Source: Demequina iriomotensis
GTDB lineage: Bacteria; Actinomycetota; Actinomycetes; Actinomycetales; Demequinaceae
Direction of reading: 5' to 3'
Length of the DNA stretch: 64,000 nucleotides
Assembly: GCF_000971395.1 (NCBI RefSeq)
Contig: NZ_BBME01000018.1
Location: 32,166 to 96,165 of the forward strand
Shown here: positions 52,881 through 61,157 of the stretch, in pieces
Layout: each line of letters begins with the position of its first letter
How positions within the stretch are numbered: position 1 is the stretch's first letter
Made by a program: the position numbers and the translations under genes
The notes under the pieces: model-generated
Told to the model about the DNA's origin: nothing
Databases searched by the model: none
What the model saw: only the letters and a program-made list of their open reading frames with translations

Positions 52881-53888
52881 ATGAACGATGCGGTGCGCGT
52901 GGGCGGCACCGCCGCGCCGCTGCGCATCGGCGTGCTCGGCGCGGCGCGCATCGTCAAGGACGCGCTCGTCGCCCCGGCCGCGGACCTACCGGGCGTCGAG
53001 GTCGCGGCGCTCGCCGCGCGCGACCGGGCGCGCGCCGAGGCCGCCGCGCGGCGGCACCGCATTCCCGAGGTGCACGGCTCGTACGAGGCGATGCTCGAGG
53101 ATCCGGCCATCGACGCCGTCTACGTCCCGCTGCCGGCCGCGCTGCACGCCCAGTGGACCATCGCGGCCGCGCGCGCGGGCAAGCACGTGCTGTGCGAGAA
53201 GCCCTTCACGTCCCACAGCGACGCCGCCGTGCGCGTCGCCGAGGAGACCGCGGCCACCGGCGTCGTGGTCATGGAGGCGTACCACACCCACCATCACCCG
53301 CTCATGGGACGCCTGCGCGAGATCCTCGCCGGTGGCGAGCTCGGGACCGTCCGGCGGGCGCGCGCGACCTTCTGCGCGCCGATCCCGCCGGGCCGGGACA
53401 TCCGGTGGAACCTCGCGCTCGGCGGCGGTGGCCTGCTCGACATCGGCTACTACCCGGTCCGGATGCTCCGCGAGCTGTTCGGCGGCGCACCCGAGGTGGT
53501 CGACGCGCGCGCCGTCATGCGCGGCGACATCGACCGGCTGCTCACGGCCGACCTCGCCTTCGAGGGCGGCGTCGAGGGCAGCATCGTGTCGTCGATGTGG
53601 TCGCGCCGCCTCGTCGGCGCGACCCTGACGGTCGAGGGTGACGCGGGGACGCTCGAGGTGCCGCTCCCGTACCACCCCCAGATGCGCGGCATCATCAAGG
53701 TGCGCACCGCCGAGGGCCGCCGCGTGGAGCGGGTGGACCGGCGCAGCACGTACGCGTACCAGCTCCAGGCGTTCGCACGGGCGGCGCGCGGCAGCGGTCC
53801 GATCGGCACCGATGTCGAGGCCGCGATCGCTCAGATGCGCGTGCTCGACGCGATCTACGACGCCGCCGGCGTGGCCCGGCGGCCGTAG
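52881..53888 (+). CDS. Gfo/Idh/MocA-family NAD(P)-dependent oxidoreductase
   Basis: A 335-residue enzyme. The Rossmann fold opens IGVLGAARIVKDALVAPA, the signature GKHVLCEKPFTSH is present (the CEKPF catalytic-site Lys), and MEAYHTHHHPLMGRLREIL and GGGGLLDIGYYPVRMLRELFG fit the sugar-binding alpha/beta domain. It probably oxidises or reduces a sugar, inositol or derivative. A GAGGAGG site precedes ATG 52881. The next gene encodes an exported sugar-isomerase-like protein with its own promoter. Confidence 0.9.
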   Translation: MNDAVRVGGTAAPLRIGVLGAARIVKDALVAPAADLPGVEVAALAARDRARAEAAARRHRIPEVHGSYEAMLEDPAIDAVYVPLPAALHAQWTIAAARAGKHVLCEKPFTSHSDAAVRVAEETAATGVVVMEAYHTHHHPLMGRLREILAGGELGTVRRARATFCAPIPPGRDIRWNLALGGGGLLDIGYYPVRMLRELFGGAPEVVDARAVMRGDIDRLLTADLAFEGGVEGSIVSSMWSRRLVGATLTVEGDAGTLEVPLPYHPQMRGIIKVRTAEGRRVERVDRRSTYAYQLQAFARAARGSGPIGTDVEAAIAQMRVLDAIYDAAGVARRP

Positions 53889-53892
53889 GGCC

Positions 53893-53898
53893 TACTGT
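53893..53898 (+). promoter_or_regulatory. Candidate -10 element (TACTGT)
   Basis: TACTGT fits TAnnnT and would give a 5' untranslated region of about 48 nt before GTG 53953. A 9-bp hairpin lies within that region. Confidence 0.4.
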
Positions 53899-53910
53899 GG
53901 CGCAGGCGGA

Positions 53911-53933
53911 TCCGGCCCCACGCGGGGGCCGGA
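53911..53933 (+). terminator. 9-bp hairpin in the gap, terminator of the oxidoreductase or 5' UTR element
   Basis: TCCGGCCCC and GGGGCCGGA pair perfectly around a 5-nt loop. The hairpin follows the oxidoreductase stop by 22 nt but lies after the TACTGT element, so it would also sit in the leader of the next mRNA, 5-10 nt before its GGGAGGG ribosome site. No U-tract follows. Confidence 0.5.
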
Positions 53934-53952
53934 CGACGGGAGGGACATCACG

Positions 53953-54906
53953 GTGAGCGGGACCCAGCGGACCACGGGGCGGCGCACGAGGCGCCTCGCG
54001 CTGATCGCGACGGCGGTCGCCGCGGCGGCGCTGATCGGGATCGGATGGGCCGTGACGGTGCCGCGCGGCACCGCCGGGGCGGAGGCGACGCCCCCGGCCG
54101 GCGCATCGTCCATCCCGGATGCCAGCATCAGCATCCAGATGTTCACCTTCTTCCAGTACATCGGCTTCGGCGAGGACGATGCGGCGCAGGCCCGCCAGGA
54201 GGAGGTGCTCGCCCGGCTCGCCGAGGCCGGCTACAGCCACGTCGAGCCCGTCGACTACACGGGCTTCCAGGGGCTCGACGCCGAGGAGTACCGCGCACTG
54301 CTCGACGAGCACGGCCTCGAGGCGAGCTCGCTGCACACGTCGGTGACGATGGACACCACCGACGAGCAGTGGGCGGACAAGCTAGCGACCGCGACGACGC
54401 TCGGCGCGGAGTACGTGGGCGCGGGCGAGAACCCCCGCACGTTCACCTCGCGCGCCGAGTGGGTGGCGTTCGCGGAGAGGATCGACCACCTCGGAGCCAT
54501 GGCCCGCGACGCGGGGATGCGCTACCTGGTCCACCTGCACGACTACGAGTTCACGTCGATCGACGGGGGTCAGAGCGCGTTCGAGATCCTCGTCGCGCAC
54601 ACGTCGCCCGAGAACGTCACGTTCGAGCTCGACCTCTACTGGGCCGTCGCCGCCGGCGAGGACCCGGTGGCGCTGGTCGCGGAGCACCGCGACCGGATCG
54701 CACTGCTCCACGTCAAGGACATGGACGAGGACGGGGAGATCGCCACCGTCGGCGAGGGCACCATCGACTTCCCGGCGATCTTCGCGGAGGCCGGGCCCGC
54801 CATCGACTTCTACGTGGTCGAGCGCGATCCCGTCGACGATCCCGCCGCCGACCCGTTCGGGCCCGCGGTCGCGGGGCTGGAGTACCTGCGGTCGATGGAG
54901 TTCTGA
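53953..54906 (+). CDS. Exported sugar phosphate isomerase/epimerase-like (xylose-isomerase TIM barrel) protein
   Basis: A 317-residue protein. A basic N-terminus and membrane helix (about 14-36, RRLALIATAVAAAALIGIGW) export or anchor it. The rest is an AP-endonuclease-2/xylose-isomerase-type barrel with SIQMFTFFQYIG, GYSHVEPVDYTGF, the metal-site strands VGAGE, YLVHLHDYEF, FELDLYWAV and ALLHVKDMD. Such proteins isomerise or epimerise sugars; an extracytoplasmic location is notable. GTG 53953 has a GGGAGGG about 10 nt upstream. It is convergent with the rhamnosidase gene. Confidence 0.82.
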   Translation: MSGTQRTTGRRTRRLALIATAVAAAALIGIGWAVTVPRGTAGAEATPPAGASSIPDASISIQMFTFFQYIGFGEDDAAQARQEEVLARLAEAGYSHVEPVDYTGFQGLDAEEYRALLDEHGLEASSLHTSVTMDTTDEQWADKLATATTLGAEYVGAGENPRTFTSRAEWVAFAERIDHLGAMARDAGMRYLVHLHDYEFTSIDGGQSAFEILVAHTSPENVTFELDLYWAVAAGEDPVALVAEHRDRIALLHVKDMDEDGEIATVGEGTIDFPAIFAEAGPAIDFYVVERDPVDDPAADPFGPAVAGLEYLRSMEF

Positions 54907-54920
54907 GCGGGTCCGGGCGC

Positions 54921-54933
54921 GGGGGGGGGGGGG
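54921..54933 (+). repeat. Homopolymer of 13 G
   Basis: An uninterrupted run of 13 G, 15 nt after a stop codon and 56 nt before the end of the convergent rhamnosidase gene. It is outside both reading frames. A small CGTTCC/GGAACG hairpin (54952-54972) follows. Such tracts slip during replication and are also error-prone in sequencing. Confidence 0.9.
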
Positions 54934-54988
54934 TCGCGCGCGGCGGCAGCCCGTTCCCGCAGGCACGGAACGTGCTCTCCCACGAGCG

Positions 54989-57751
54989 TCAGAGCGCGGC
55001 GAGCGCCCGATCGATCTCCTCGACGATTCCTCCCGGCAGCATCTGAGCGAAGTTGCGGAACGTCCCCTGCGCGCCCCACTGCATGGTGCGCAGGAACTCT
55101 CGGCTGGCCGACACCCCGAGCACTCGCTCGGCGGTGCCGCGCACTGCCGCGTACGCGGCGGCGTCGCGCCGGATCTCGACCAGCGGCGTGTCAGCCGAGA
55201 ACCGTCGGTGCGGTCGCACGGGCAACGGCACGCTCGCGACCCATTCGTGGGTACCGGAGCCCACGGTGACAGGCTCCGCCGAACCCGGCACGTGCACCAC
55301 CGCCGTCGTGTTCGGCGGGACCACCACCCGCAGGCGGACCGCCTCGCCCACGCGCGACCAGCCGGCCTCGTGTCGTCCGTAGGCCGACTCGAAGGTCGCA
55401 GCAGCGTGATCGAGCCCCTCGAGGACGAGCGGGCGGACCTCGACGGCACGGTAGCCGGGCGACGCGGGCGCGAGTCCCGCGACCCGCCTGTGCAGCCAGT
55501 CCGCGATCGCGCCGAGCGCGTAGTGGTTGAAGCTGGTCATCTCACCTGGGTTGACGCGCCCGTCCTCGAGCATCGAGTCCCATCGCTCCCAGATCGTGGT
55601 CGCCCCCATGGTGACCGGGTAGAGCCACGACGGGTTCTCGTCGTTCAGCACGAGCCTTCCGGCGACATCGGCATGCCCCGTATCGGCAAGCGCGTCCGCG
55701 ATCAACGGGGTCCCGACGAACCCGGTCGAGATGCGATACCCGGCTTCCTCGACGAGCTCGGCGAGCCTGTCACCCATGGCATCCCGGCGGTGGTCGTCGG
55801 CGATCTCGAAGGCGATCGCCAGCGCGTACGACGTCTGGGCGTCGGACATGAGCCGCCCGGCCGGCGTGGCGTACTGCGTCAGCCAGGCCTCTTGCACACG
55901 CCGTGCGAGATCGGCGTACCGGTCGGCCGCCGCATCGTCCCCGAGCACCCGGCCGGCCTCGGAGACGACCCTCGCCGACCGGAACAGATGCGCGGTCGCG
56001 ACGAGGTCCTTGTCGGCCTTCGCCGCCGCAGGCCGGTCGGGCGGTGCCGTGGGGTCGAGCCAGTCGGCGAACTGGAAGTCGCCCTCCCACAGAAGGTTGT
56101 CACCGGCGCGACCCGCCATCCAGTCGACCCACCGCCGCATCGAGCCGAACTGCCGCGCGAGGGTGTCGCGATCCCCGAACCGCTGGTAGAGCGCCCATGG
56201 GACGAGCGCCGCCGCATCGCCCCATGCGGCCGTGCCGACGCGCGCAGAGTCGATCACATCGGGCACCACGAAGGGCACCGAGCCCTCATCGGTCTGCTCG
56301 ATCGCGAGGTCCTCGAGCCACGACGACAGGAAGGCATCGACATCGTGCAGGAACGATGCGGTGGGCGCGAACACCTGGATGTCGCCCGTCCAACCCAAGC
56401 GCTCGTCACGCTGCGGGCAGTCCGTCGGGATCGACAGGAAGTTGCCGCGCATCGACCACACGACGTTCTCGTGCAGGCGGTCGAGCAGAGGATGCGACGA
56501 TGCGAACGTGCCGGTCCGGCGCATGTCGGAGCCGACCACGACCGCGGTGACGTCGGCGAGGTCGAGCTCGCCGGGCCAACCGTCGACCTGCGCGTAGCGG
56601 AAGCCGTGGAACGTGAACCGCGGCTCCCACACCTCCTCGCCGTCGCCGGCGAGGGTGTAGTGATCGGTGGCCTCGGCGCGACGGAGGGGGCGAAGCGCGA
56701 GCTCGCCATGCTCGAGCACCTCCGCATGCCGGAGCGTCACGGTTGTACCGGCGACCCCCGAGACACGGATGCGCAGATGCCCGACCAGGTTCTGACCGAA
56801 GTCGAGGACGGTCGCGCCCGAGGGCGTGCGGATGAGCGCCACGGGCGCGACCTCCTGGGTCGCCCGCACGGGCGGGCTGGTCCTCGGCACCGGCGCTCCC
56901 TCGACCGGCGCGGACGCCGCCGACGCCCAGGTCGCGGGAGTCTCGCGACGAGCGTCCACCCGCTCGCCCGCATAGATGCCCGATGCGACCACCGGACCTG
57001 CGTCGGTGACCTCCCACGTGTCGTCGGTGATCAGCTCGTCGACCGTGCCGTCCTCGTACTCGAGACGGAGCACCGCGGAGAACGAGGGCTGCGACGAGCC
57101 GTAGATGCAGCGCTCCAGCCCGTCCCACCCGTACTTCTCGGCGAACCAGCCCGCCGCGAGGTCGACCGTGAGCACTCGCTCGCCCGCCACGAGCAGCGCG
57201 GTGACGTCGGTGGCGGCATATGTGTCGCGCCGACCGTAGCTCGTCCAGCCGGGCTTGAGCCGCTCGTCGTCGACCGCCACCCCGTCCACGTAGGCCTGGT
57301 AGACGCCGTGCGCGGTGGCATGCAGCGTCGCGGTCGCGAGTCCGCGACGGATCTCGACGCGACGGCGCAGCCGGACGGGGCACTGCTCGGCCCGCGGCGC
57401 GGGATGGCGCACCCACCGCGCGGGCCAGTCCTCGCGGACACCGCAGACCACGGGCGCTTCGTCGCTCCAAGCCGACCACCCGGTGGAAGGGGTGTGAACC
57501 CGCACGCGGATCCTTCCCGACTCGCCGTCGGCCAGCGGCGTGAAGGGCCAGGCGACCTGGCTCGACGCGGCCCCGGCGATCTCATGGATGACGGTGCCGG
57601 CGGCACCTTCCCATGCGATCTGGGCGGACGACTGCGTCCAGCCCTCGGCATCGGTCACGGTCGCCCAGCTGAGGCGCGGGGTTCGGGTCATGACGAGGGC
57701 GCCGAACGCACCCGAGTCGACGCGTATGCGGACGGAGGCGAGTGAGGCCAC
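54989..57751 (-). CDS. Alpha-L-rhamnosidase (GH78)
   Basis: A 920-residue GH78 enzyme. N-terminal beta domains (1-340) contain VRHPAPRAEQCPVRLRR and ATAHGVYQAYVDGVAVDDE. The catalytic alpha/alpha barrel (about 400-770) carries the acid motif PTDCPQRDERLGWTGD and later MTSFNHYALGAIADWLH with the catalytic base region. The C-terminal beta domain ends in a further segment of about 80 residues. It has no signal peptide, so it cleaves rhamnosides after uptake. It is the last gene of the ABC operon, 3 nt after the permease stop. Confidence 0.92.
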   Translation of the reverse strand: MASLASVRIRVDSGAFGALVMTRTPRLSWATVTDAEGWTQSSAQIAWEGAAGTVIHEIAGAASSQVAWPFTPLADGESGRIRVRVHTPSTGWSAWSDEAPVVCGVREDWPARWVRHPAPRAEQCPVRLRRRVEIRRGLATATLHATAHGVYQAYVDGVAVDDERLKPGWTSYGRRDTYAATDVTALLVAGERVLTVDLAAGWFAEKYGWDGLERCIYGSSQPSFSAVLRLEYEDGTVDELITDDTWEVTDAGPVVASGIYAGERVDARRETPATWASAASAPVEGAPVPRTSPPVRATQEVAPVALIRTPSGATVLDFGQNLVGHLRIRVSGVAGTTVTLRHAEVLEHGELALRPLRRAEATDHYTLAGDGEEVWEPRFTFHGFRYAQVDGWPGELDLADVTAVVVGSDMRRTGTFASSHPLLDRLHENVVWSMRGNFLSIPTDCPQRDERLGWTGDIQVFAPTASFLHDVDAFLSSWLEDLAIEQTDEGSVPFVVPDVIDSARVGTAAWGDAAALVPWALYQRFGDRDTLARQFGSMRRWVDWMAGRAGDNLLWEGDFQFADWLDPTAPPDRPAAAKADKDLVATAHLFRSARVVSEAGRVLGDDAAADRYADLARRVQEAWLTQYATPAGRLMSDAQTSYALAIAFEIADDHRRDAMGDRLAELVEEAGYRISTGFVGTPLIADALADTGHADVAGRLVLNDENPSWLYPVTMGATTIWERWDSMLEDGRVNPGEMTSFNHYALGAIADWLHRRVAGLAPASPGYRAVEVRPLVLEGLDHAAATFESAYGRHEAGWSRVGEAVRLRVVVPPNTTAVVHVPGSAEPVTVGSGTHEWVASVPLPVRPHRRFSADTPLVEIRRDAAAYAAVRGTAERVLGVSASREFLRTMQWGAQGTFRNFAQMLPGGIVEEIDRALAAL

Positions 57752-57754
57752 GAG

Positions 57755-58609
57755 CTACCCCTTCACGGCGCCGGATGTCATGCCGGCGACGATCTGACGG
57801 TTGAAGAAGATGTACATGACGAGCATCGGCACCGTGATGAGCAGGATGTCCATGAACAGCAGGTTCCACGACGTCGAGAACTGCCCCTGGAAGTTGTAGA
57901 GCGTCACCTGGACGGTCGCGCCCTTGTCGCCCGGGAGGAAGTACAGAGGGTTCTGGAAGTCGTTGAACACCGTCACCGCCTGCACGACGATGACGGTCAC
58001 GATCACCGAGCGCAGCAGCGGGAAGATGACCCTGAAGAAGAGCCGCACGGGGCCGGCGCCGTCCATGGTCGCCGCCTCGTCGAGCTCTCGCGGGATGGTG
58101 GAGACGAACGCACGGAACATGAGGATGCAGAAGGCCATGCCGAACGCGACCTCGATGAGGACCAGGCCGTGCAGCGTCTTGTAGATCCCGAGCGACTGCA
58201 TCACCCAGATCGTGGGGACCACCGCGGGCGGCACGATGAGGCCGGCCAGCACGAAGAAGTTGATGAGCGGGTTCCAGCGGCTCTTGCGGCGTTGCAGGAC
58301 GTAGCCGACCATCGCGCTGACGATGACCATGATCGCGACGGATGCCACGGTCAGGATCGTCGAGTTGATGAATGCGGTGATGAGGATGTAGTCGCGCGAC
58401 TGGACCACCTCGACAAGGTTCTCGACGAACGCCCACTCGGTGGGCCAGGAGAACTCGAGCAGCGCGGCCTCGCCTCGGGTCTTCGACGCCGTGACGAAGA
58501 TGAAGGCGAACGGCACGAGGAAGACGACCGCCGAGACGATGATGCCGGCGAGCCCGCCGATGCGGGAGTACGTGCGGTTGAGCGAGGACCTCTGGGTGGC
58601 GATGCTCAC
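57755..58609 (-). CDS. CUT1 ABC transporter permease (MalG-like)
   Basis: A 284-residue inner-membrane permease with six helices and the EAA loop ELDEAATMDGAGPVRLFFRVI, which docks with the ATPase. It begins SIATQRSSLNRTYSR, and the first helix is GGLAGIIVSAVVFLVPFAFI. The GTG start overlaps the upstream permease stop (GTGA). No ATPase gene is in the operon, so a shared MsiK-type ATPase encoded elsewhere is expected. Confidence 0.92.
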   Translation of the reverse strand: MSIATQRSSLNRTYSRIGGLAGIIVSAVVFLVPFAFIFVTASKTRGEAALLEFSWPTEWAFVENLVEVVQSRDYILITAFINSTILTVASVAIMVIVSAMVGYVLQRRKSRWNPLINFFVLAGLIVPPAVVPTIWVMQSLGIYKTLHGLVLIEVAFGMAFCILMFRAFVSTIPRELDEAATMDGAGPVRLFFRVIFPLLRSVIVTVIVVQAVTVFNDFQNPLYFLPGDKGATVQVTLYNFQGQFSTSWNLLFMDILLITVPMLVMYIFFNRQIVAGMTSGAVKG

Positions 58610-59538
58610 TGGTCGACCTCCTTGCGGTTGAGGAACCAGAACAGCGGTATGACGATCGCTGCCACGAGGACGAAGAGCACCACGTTGCCTGCCGTCGACA
58701 GGCCATAGAAGCCTGCCTGATACTGCTTGTAGACGACCGATGCGAGCACGTCCGAGCTGAAGCCCGGTCCACCCTTGGTCATGGTCCAGATGAGATCGAA
58801 GGACCGGAGGCCGCCGATGAGCGACAGGATGATCACGGTCGTCGTGGCGGGACGCATGAGCGGCAGGGTGACGTGCCAGAAGCGACGCCACGCATTGGCT
58901 CCGTCGACCTTCGCCGCCTCGAAGTACTCCTGCGGGATCGCGACGATGCCGGCGATGTAGATGAGCGTGGCGAGGCCGACGCCGCGCCACACATCGACGA
59001 GCGCGACGGAGAACAGCGCCAGATCGGGATCGGTGAGCCAGCCCGGCCCCTCGACGCCGACGACGGCGAGCATCTTGTTGATGAGCCCATCGAACGGGTC
59101 CATGAGGACTGAGAAGGTCACGCCCACGCCGACCGCCGAGACGAGCACCGGGAAGAAGACCACGCTGCGGAGATACCCGCGGGCGATAATCTGGCTCGAG
59201 AGGAATACCGCGAGCAGAAGCCCGATGACGACCTTCGCGCCCGAGGTGAACGTCGCGTAGAACAGGGTGTTCAGCAGGCTCTCGAACAGGTATGGCTCCG
59301 CGAAGAAGGTCTTGAAGTTCTCAAGCCCGATGAACTCGGAGTCGAAGATCGTCCACCGCGTGAGCGCGAAGTAGAACGAGGCGAACGTCGGGACCACGAA
59401 GAGCGCGCCGTAGATCACGCCCGCGGGGGCGTAGAACCACATGGGGTAGTTGCTGCGCTTCCGCGTTCTCCGCGTCGGTGCCGGCTCGCCGCCATCGGCA
59501 GGGATCGCCTGCTGGGGCGCGTGCAGTGTGTCAGTCAT
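58606..59538 (-). CDS. CUT1 ABC transporter permease (MalF-like)
   Basis: A 310-residue permease with six helices after a 30-residue cytoplasmic tail. It contains FIGLENFKTFFAEPYLFESL and the EAA loop EYFEAAKVDGANAWRRFWHV. It pairs with the MalG-like protein as the membrane channel for an oligosaccharide or glycoside. An intercistronic hairpin separates it from the binding-protein gene, which usually lets the binding protein be made in excess. Confidence 0.92.
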   Translation of the reverse strand: MTDTLHAPQQAIPADGGEPAPTRRTRKRSNYPMWFYAPAGVIYGALFVVPTFASFYFALTRWTIFDSEFIGLENFKTFFAEPYLFESLLNTLFYATFTSGAKVVIGLLLAVFLSSQIIARGYLRSVVFFPVLVSAVGVGVTFSVLMDPFDGLINKMLAVVGVEGPGWLTDPDLALFSVALVDVWRGVGLATLIYIAGIVAIPQEYFEAAKVDGANAWRRFWHVTLPLMRPATTTVIILSLIGGLRSFDLIWTMTKGGPGFSSDVLASVVYKQYQAGFYGLSTAGNVVLFVLVAAIVIPLFWFLNRKEVDQ

Positions 59539-59555
59539 GAGGGAGCTCCGCTCGC

Positions 59556-59589
59556 CCCCCGGGTCCCGGTCACGGCCGAGACCCGGGGG
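59556..59589 (-). terminator. Intercistronic hairpin between binding-protein and permease genes
   Basis: CCCCCGGGTC (59556-59565) and GACCCGGGGG (59580-59589) form a perfect 10-bp stem with a 14-nt loop. Located after the solute-binding protein stop and before the first permease, it probably stabilises the upstream mRNA or partly terminates transcription. Confidence 0.65.
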
Positions 59590-59613
59590 TGTGCTGATGT
59601 GATGGGCGTGGGC

Positions 59614-60954
59614 TTACCAGCCCTCGAGGCCCAGCTGCTGGGCCTGCTTCTTGACGTCCTCGTCGTAGTACGCCGCGGCGTCGTCCGCGGAACGGATACC
59701 CGAGCCGACCTCGACCATGATCTGCTCCAGCGCCGGGCCCTTGACCGGCGAGAGGAACTCGAGGGCGGCGCCCGTGTTGCCCGACTCGAAGTACGGCATC
59801 ATGTCGGCGACCATCTGCGGGACGTCGTCGGGGATGGTGCAACCCTCGACGAAGTAGGGCCCCTGGGCGCCGACGGCCTCGGTCTGGACGTCGCAGGCCT
59901 CGGGGGTCGCGACCCAGCTGAGGAACGCCTTCACCGCATCGGCGTGCTCGGTGTCGGCCGAGGCGTAGTAACCGTGCGAGAGCCACGTGGTGAGCGGGCT
60001 GTCCGGCTCCTCGCCGGGAAGCGCGAAGAGTCCCACATCATCGACCTGGTCAGGCGTGTTCGCCTGCAGCGACGAGAACGCGAAGGTCAGCATCGGGTAG
60101 TGCGCACCCTCACCGGTGGCGACCATCCGCATGCCGTCGTCGAGCCCAGCGGACGCGAAGTCCTTGTTCAGGTATCCGGCGTCCGCCACCTCCTGCAGGT
60201 GCTGGAAGCCATCGATGGCGGGCGACCCGTCGGCGTACTTCGCCTCGTTGGCGGTGTACTTGTCCGCCCACTCCGGGTCCGCGGCGAGCACGTTGGCGAA
60301 GTCCGCCAGCACGAAGAGCTGGGAGGTCCAGGTCTCGCCGTACGTCTGGACGACCGGCGCCACGTCAGGCTTCGCGTCGGCGATCGCGGCGTTGTTCGCC
60401 ATGAACTCGTCCCACGTCGTGGGGATCTCGAGGCCCAGCTCCTCGTACAGCGGGATGTTGTAGAGGATGCCGCCTCCCATGGCGGTCGCCGACGGGACAC
60501 CGTAGACGTGCCCCTCGGCCGCGACGCCGGCCTTGAAGGTGTCCGAGACCGCATCCATGGTGGCGATGTCGTCGAGAGGGAGCATCGTCTTGGTCGGGGC
60601 GAGCGCCTGGAACAGCGAACCCGAGTTGTACTGGAAGATGTCCGTCATCTCGCCCGTCTGGAGGCGGGTCTTGACGAGGTTGTCGCCCTCGGTGCCGCCC
60701 GGGCGCTGCTCGATGTCGAACGTCACGTTCGGGTTCTCGGCGGTGTACGCGGCGGTGAGCGCCTCGGCGATCCCGACCGTCACCTCCGAGTTCTCGATGA
60801 GCAGCGAGAGCGTGACCGGCTCGTCGCCGGCGGCGCCCTCTGCCGAGTCGCTCGAGGCGGGCGCGGTGCCCGTCGCACACGCCGCGAGACCGATCGCCGA
60901 GACGGCGACAAACGCAGGTAGCGCGATCCGGCGCCGGTGAAGAGTGAAAGGCAT
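59614..60954 (-). CDS. CUT1 sugar-binding lipoprotein
   Basis: A 446-residue solute-binding protein. The signal peptide ends in the lipobox GLAACATG (Cys26), so it is lipid-anchored outside the membrane. The mature fold has VTLSLLIENSEVTVGIAEALTAAYTAENPNV, VYGVPSATAMGGGILYNIPLYEELGLEIPTTWDEF and AVKAFLSWVATPEACDVQTE, typical of cluster-B sugar binders. A strong AAGGAGGAGG lies upstream of ATG 60954. The rhamnosidase in the operon suggests a rhamnose-containing glycoside as ligand. Confidence 0.93.
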   Translation of the reverse strand: MPFTLHRRRIALPAFVAVSAIGLAACATGTAPASSDSAEGAAGDEPVTLSLLIENSEVTVGIAEALTAAYTAENPNVTFDIEQRPGGTEGDNLVKTRLQTGEMTDIFQYNSGSLFQALAPTKTMLPLDDIATMDAVSDTFKAGVAAEGHVYGVPSATAMGGGILYNIPLYEELGLEIPTTWDEFMANNAAIADAKPDVAPVVQTYGETWTSQLFVLADFANVLAADPEWADKYTANEAKYADGSPAIDGFQHLQEVADAGYLNKDFASAGLDDGMRMVATGEGAHYPMLTFAFSSLQANTPDQVDDVGLFALPGEEPDSPLTTWLSHGYYASADTEHADAVKAFLSWVATPEACDVQTEAVGAQGPYFVEGCTIPDDVPQMVADMMPYFESGNTGAALEFLSPVKGPALEQIMVEVGSGIRSADDAAAYYDEDVKKQAQQLGLEGW

Positions 60955-60998
60955 CGTTGTCCTCCTCCTTGGTCAGCTAGGCCCCAATGCCTTGCCGA

Positions 60999-61016
60999 TG
61001 AACGGATTCAATCATA
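60999..61016 (-). promoter_or_regulatory. ABC-operon promoter: TATGAT -10 and adjoining LacI-type operator
   Basis: On the minus strand TATGAT (61016-61011) is directly followed by TGAATCCGTTCA (61010-60999), a palindrome of the LacI family type at the expected transcription start. On the plus strand it reads TGAACGGATTCA, closely matching TGAACGCTTTCA upstream of the lacI-type gene. A related TGTAACGGTTCA lies at 61043-61054. Repressor binding here would block the operon. Confidence 0.65.
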
Positions 61017-61157
61017 ATTTGCGCGTGAATGGCTAGTGTGAATGTAACGGTTCAGCCACGGGTCCAGCGGCGCAGGCGCGGCGTTGCAGCCAACACGGGA
61101 GGGCTCCGCGGCGTGTGTCGCGACGACCCCGGCCCACCGAACTGCGCGAAGTGCGAC

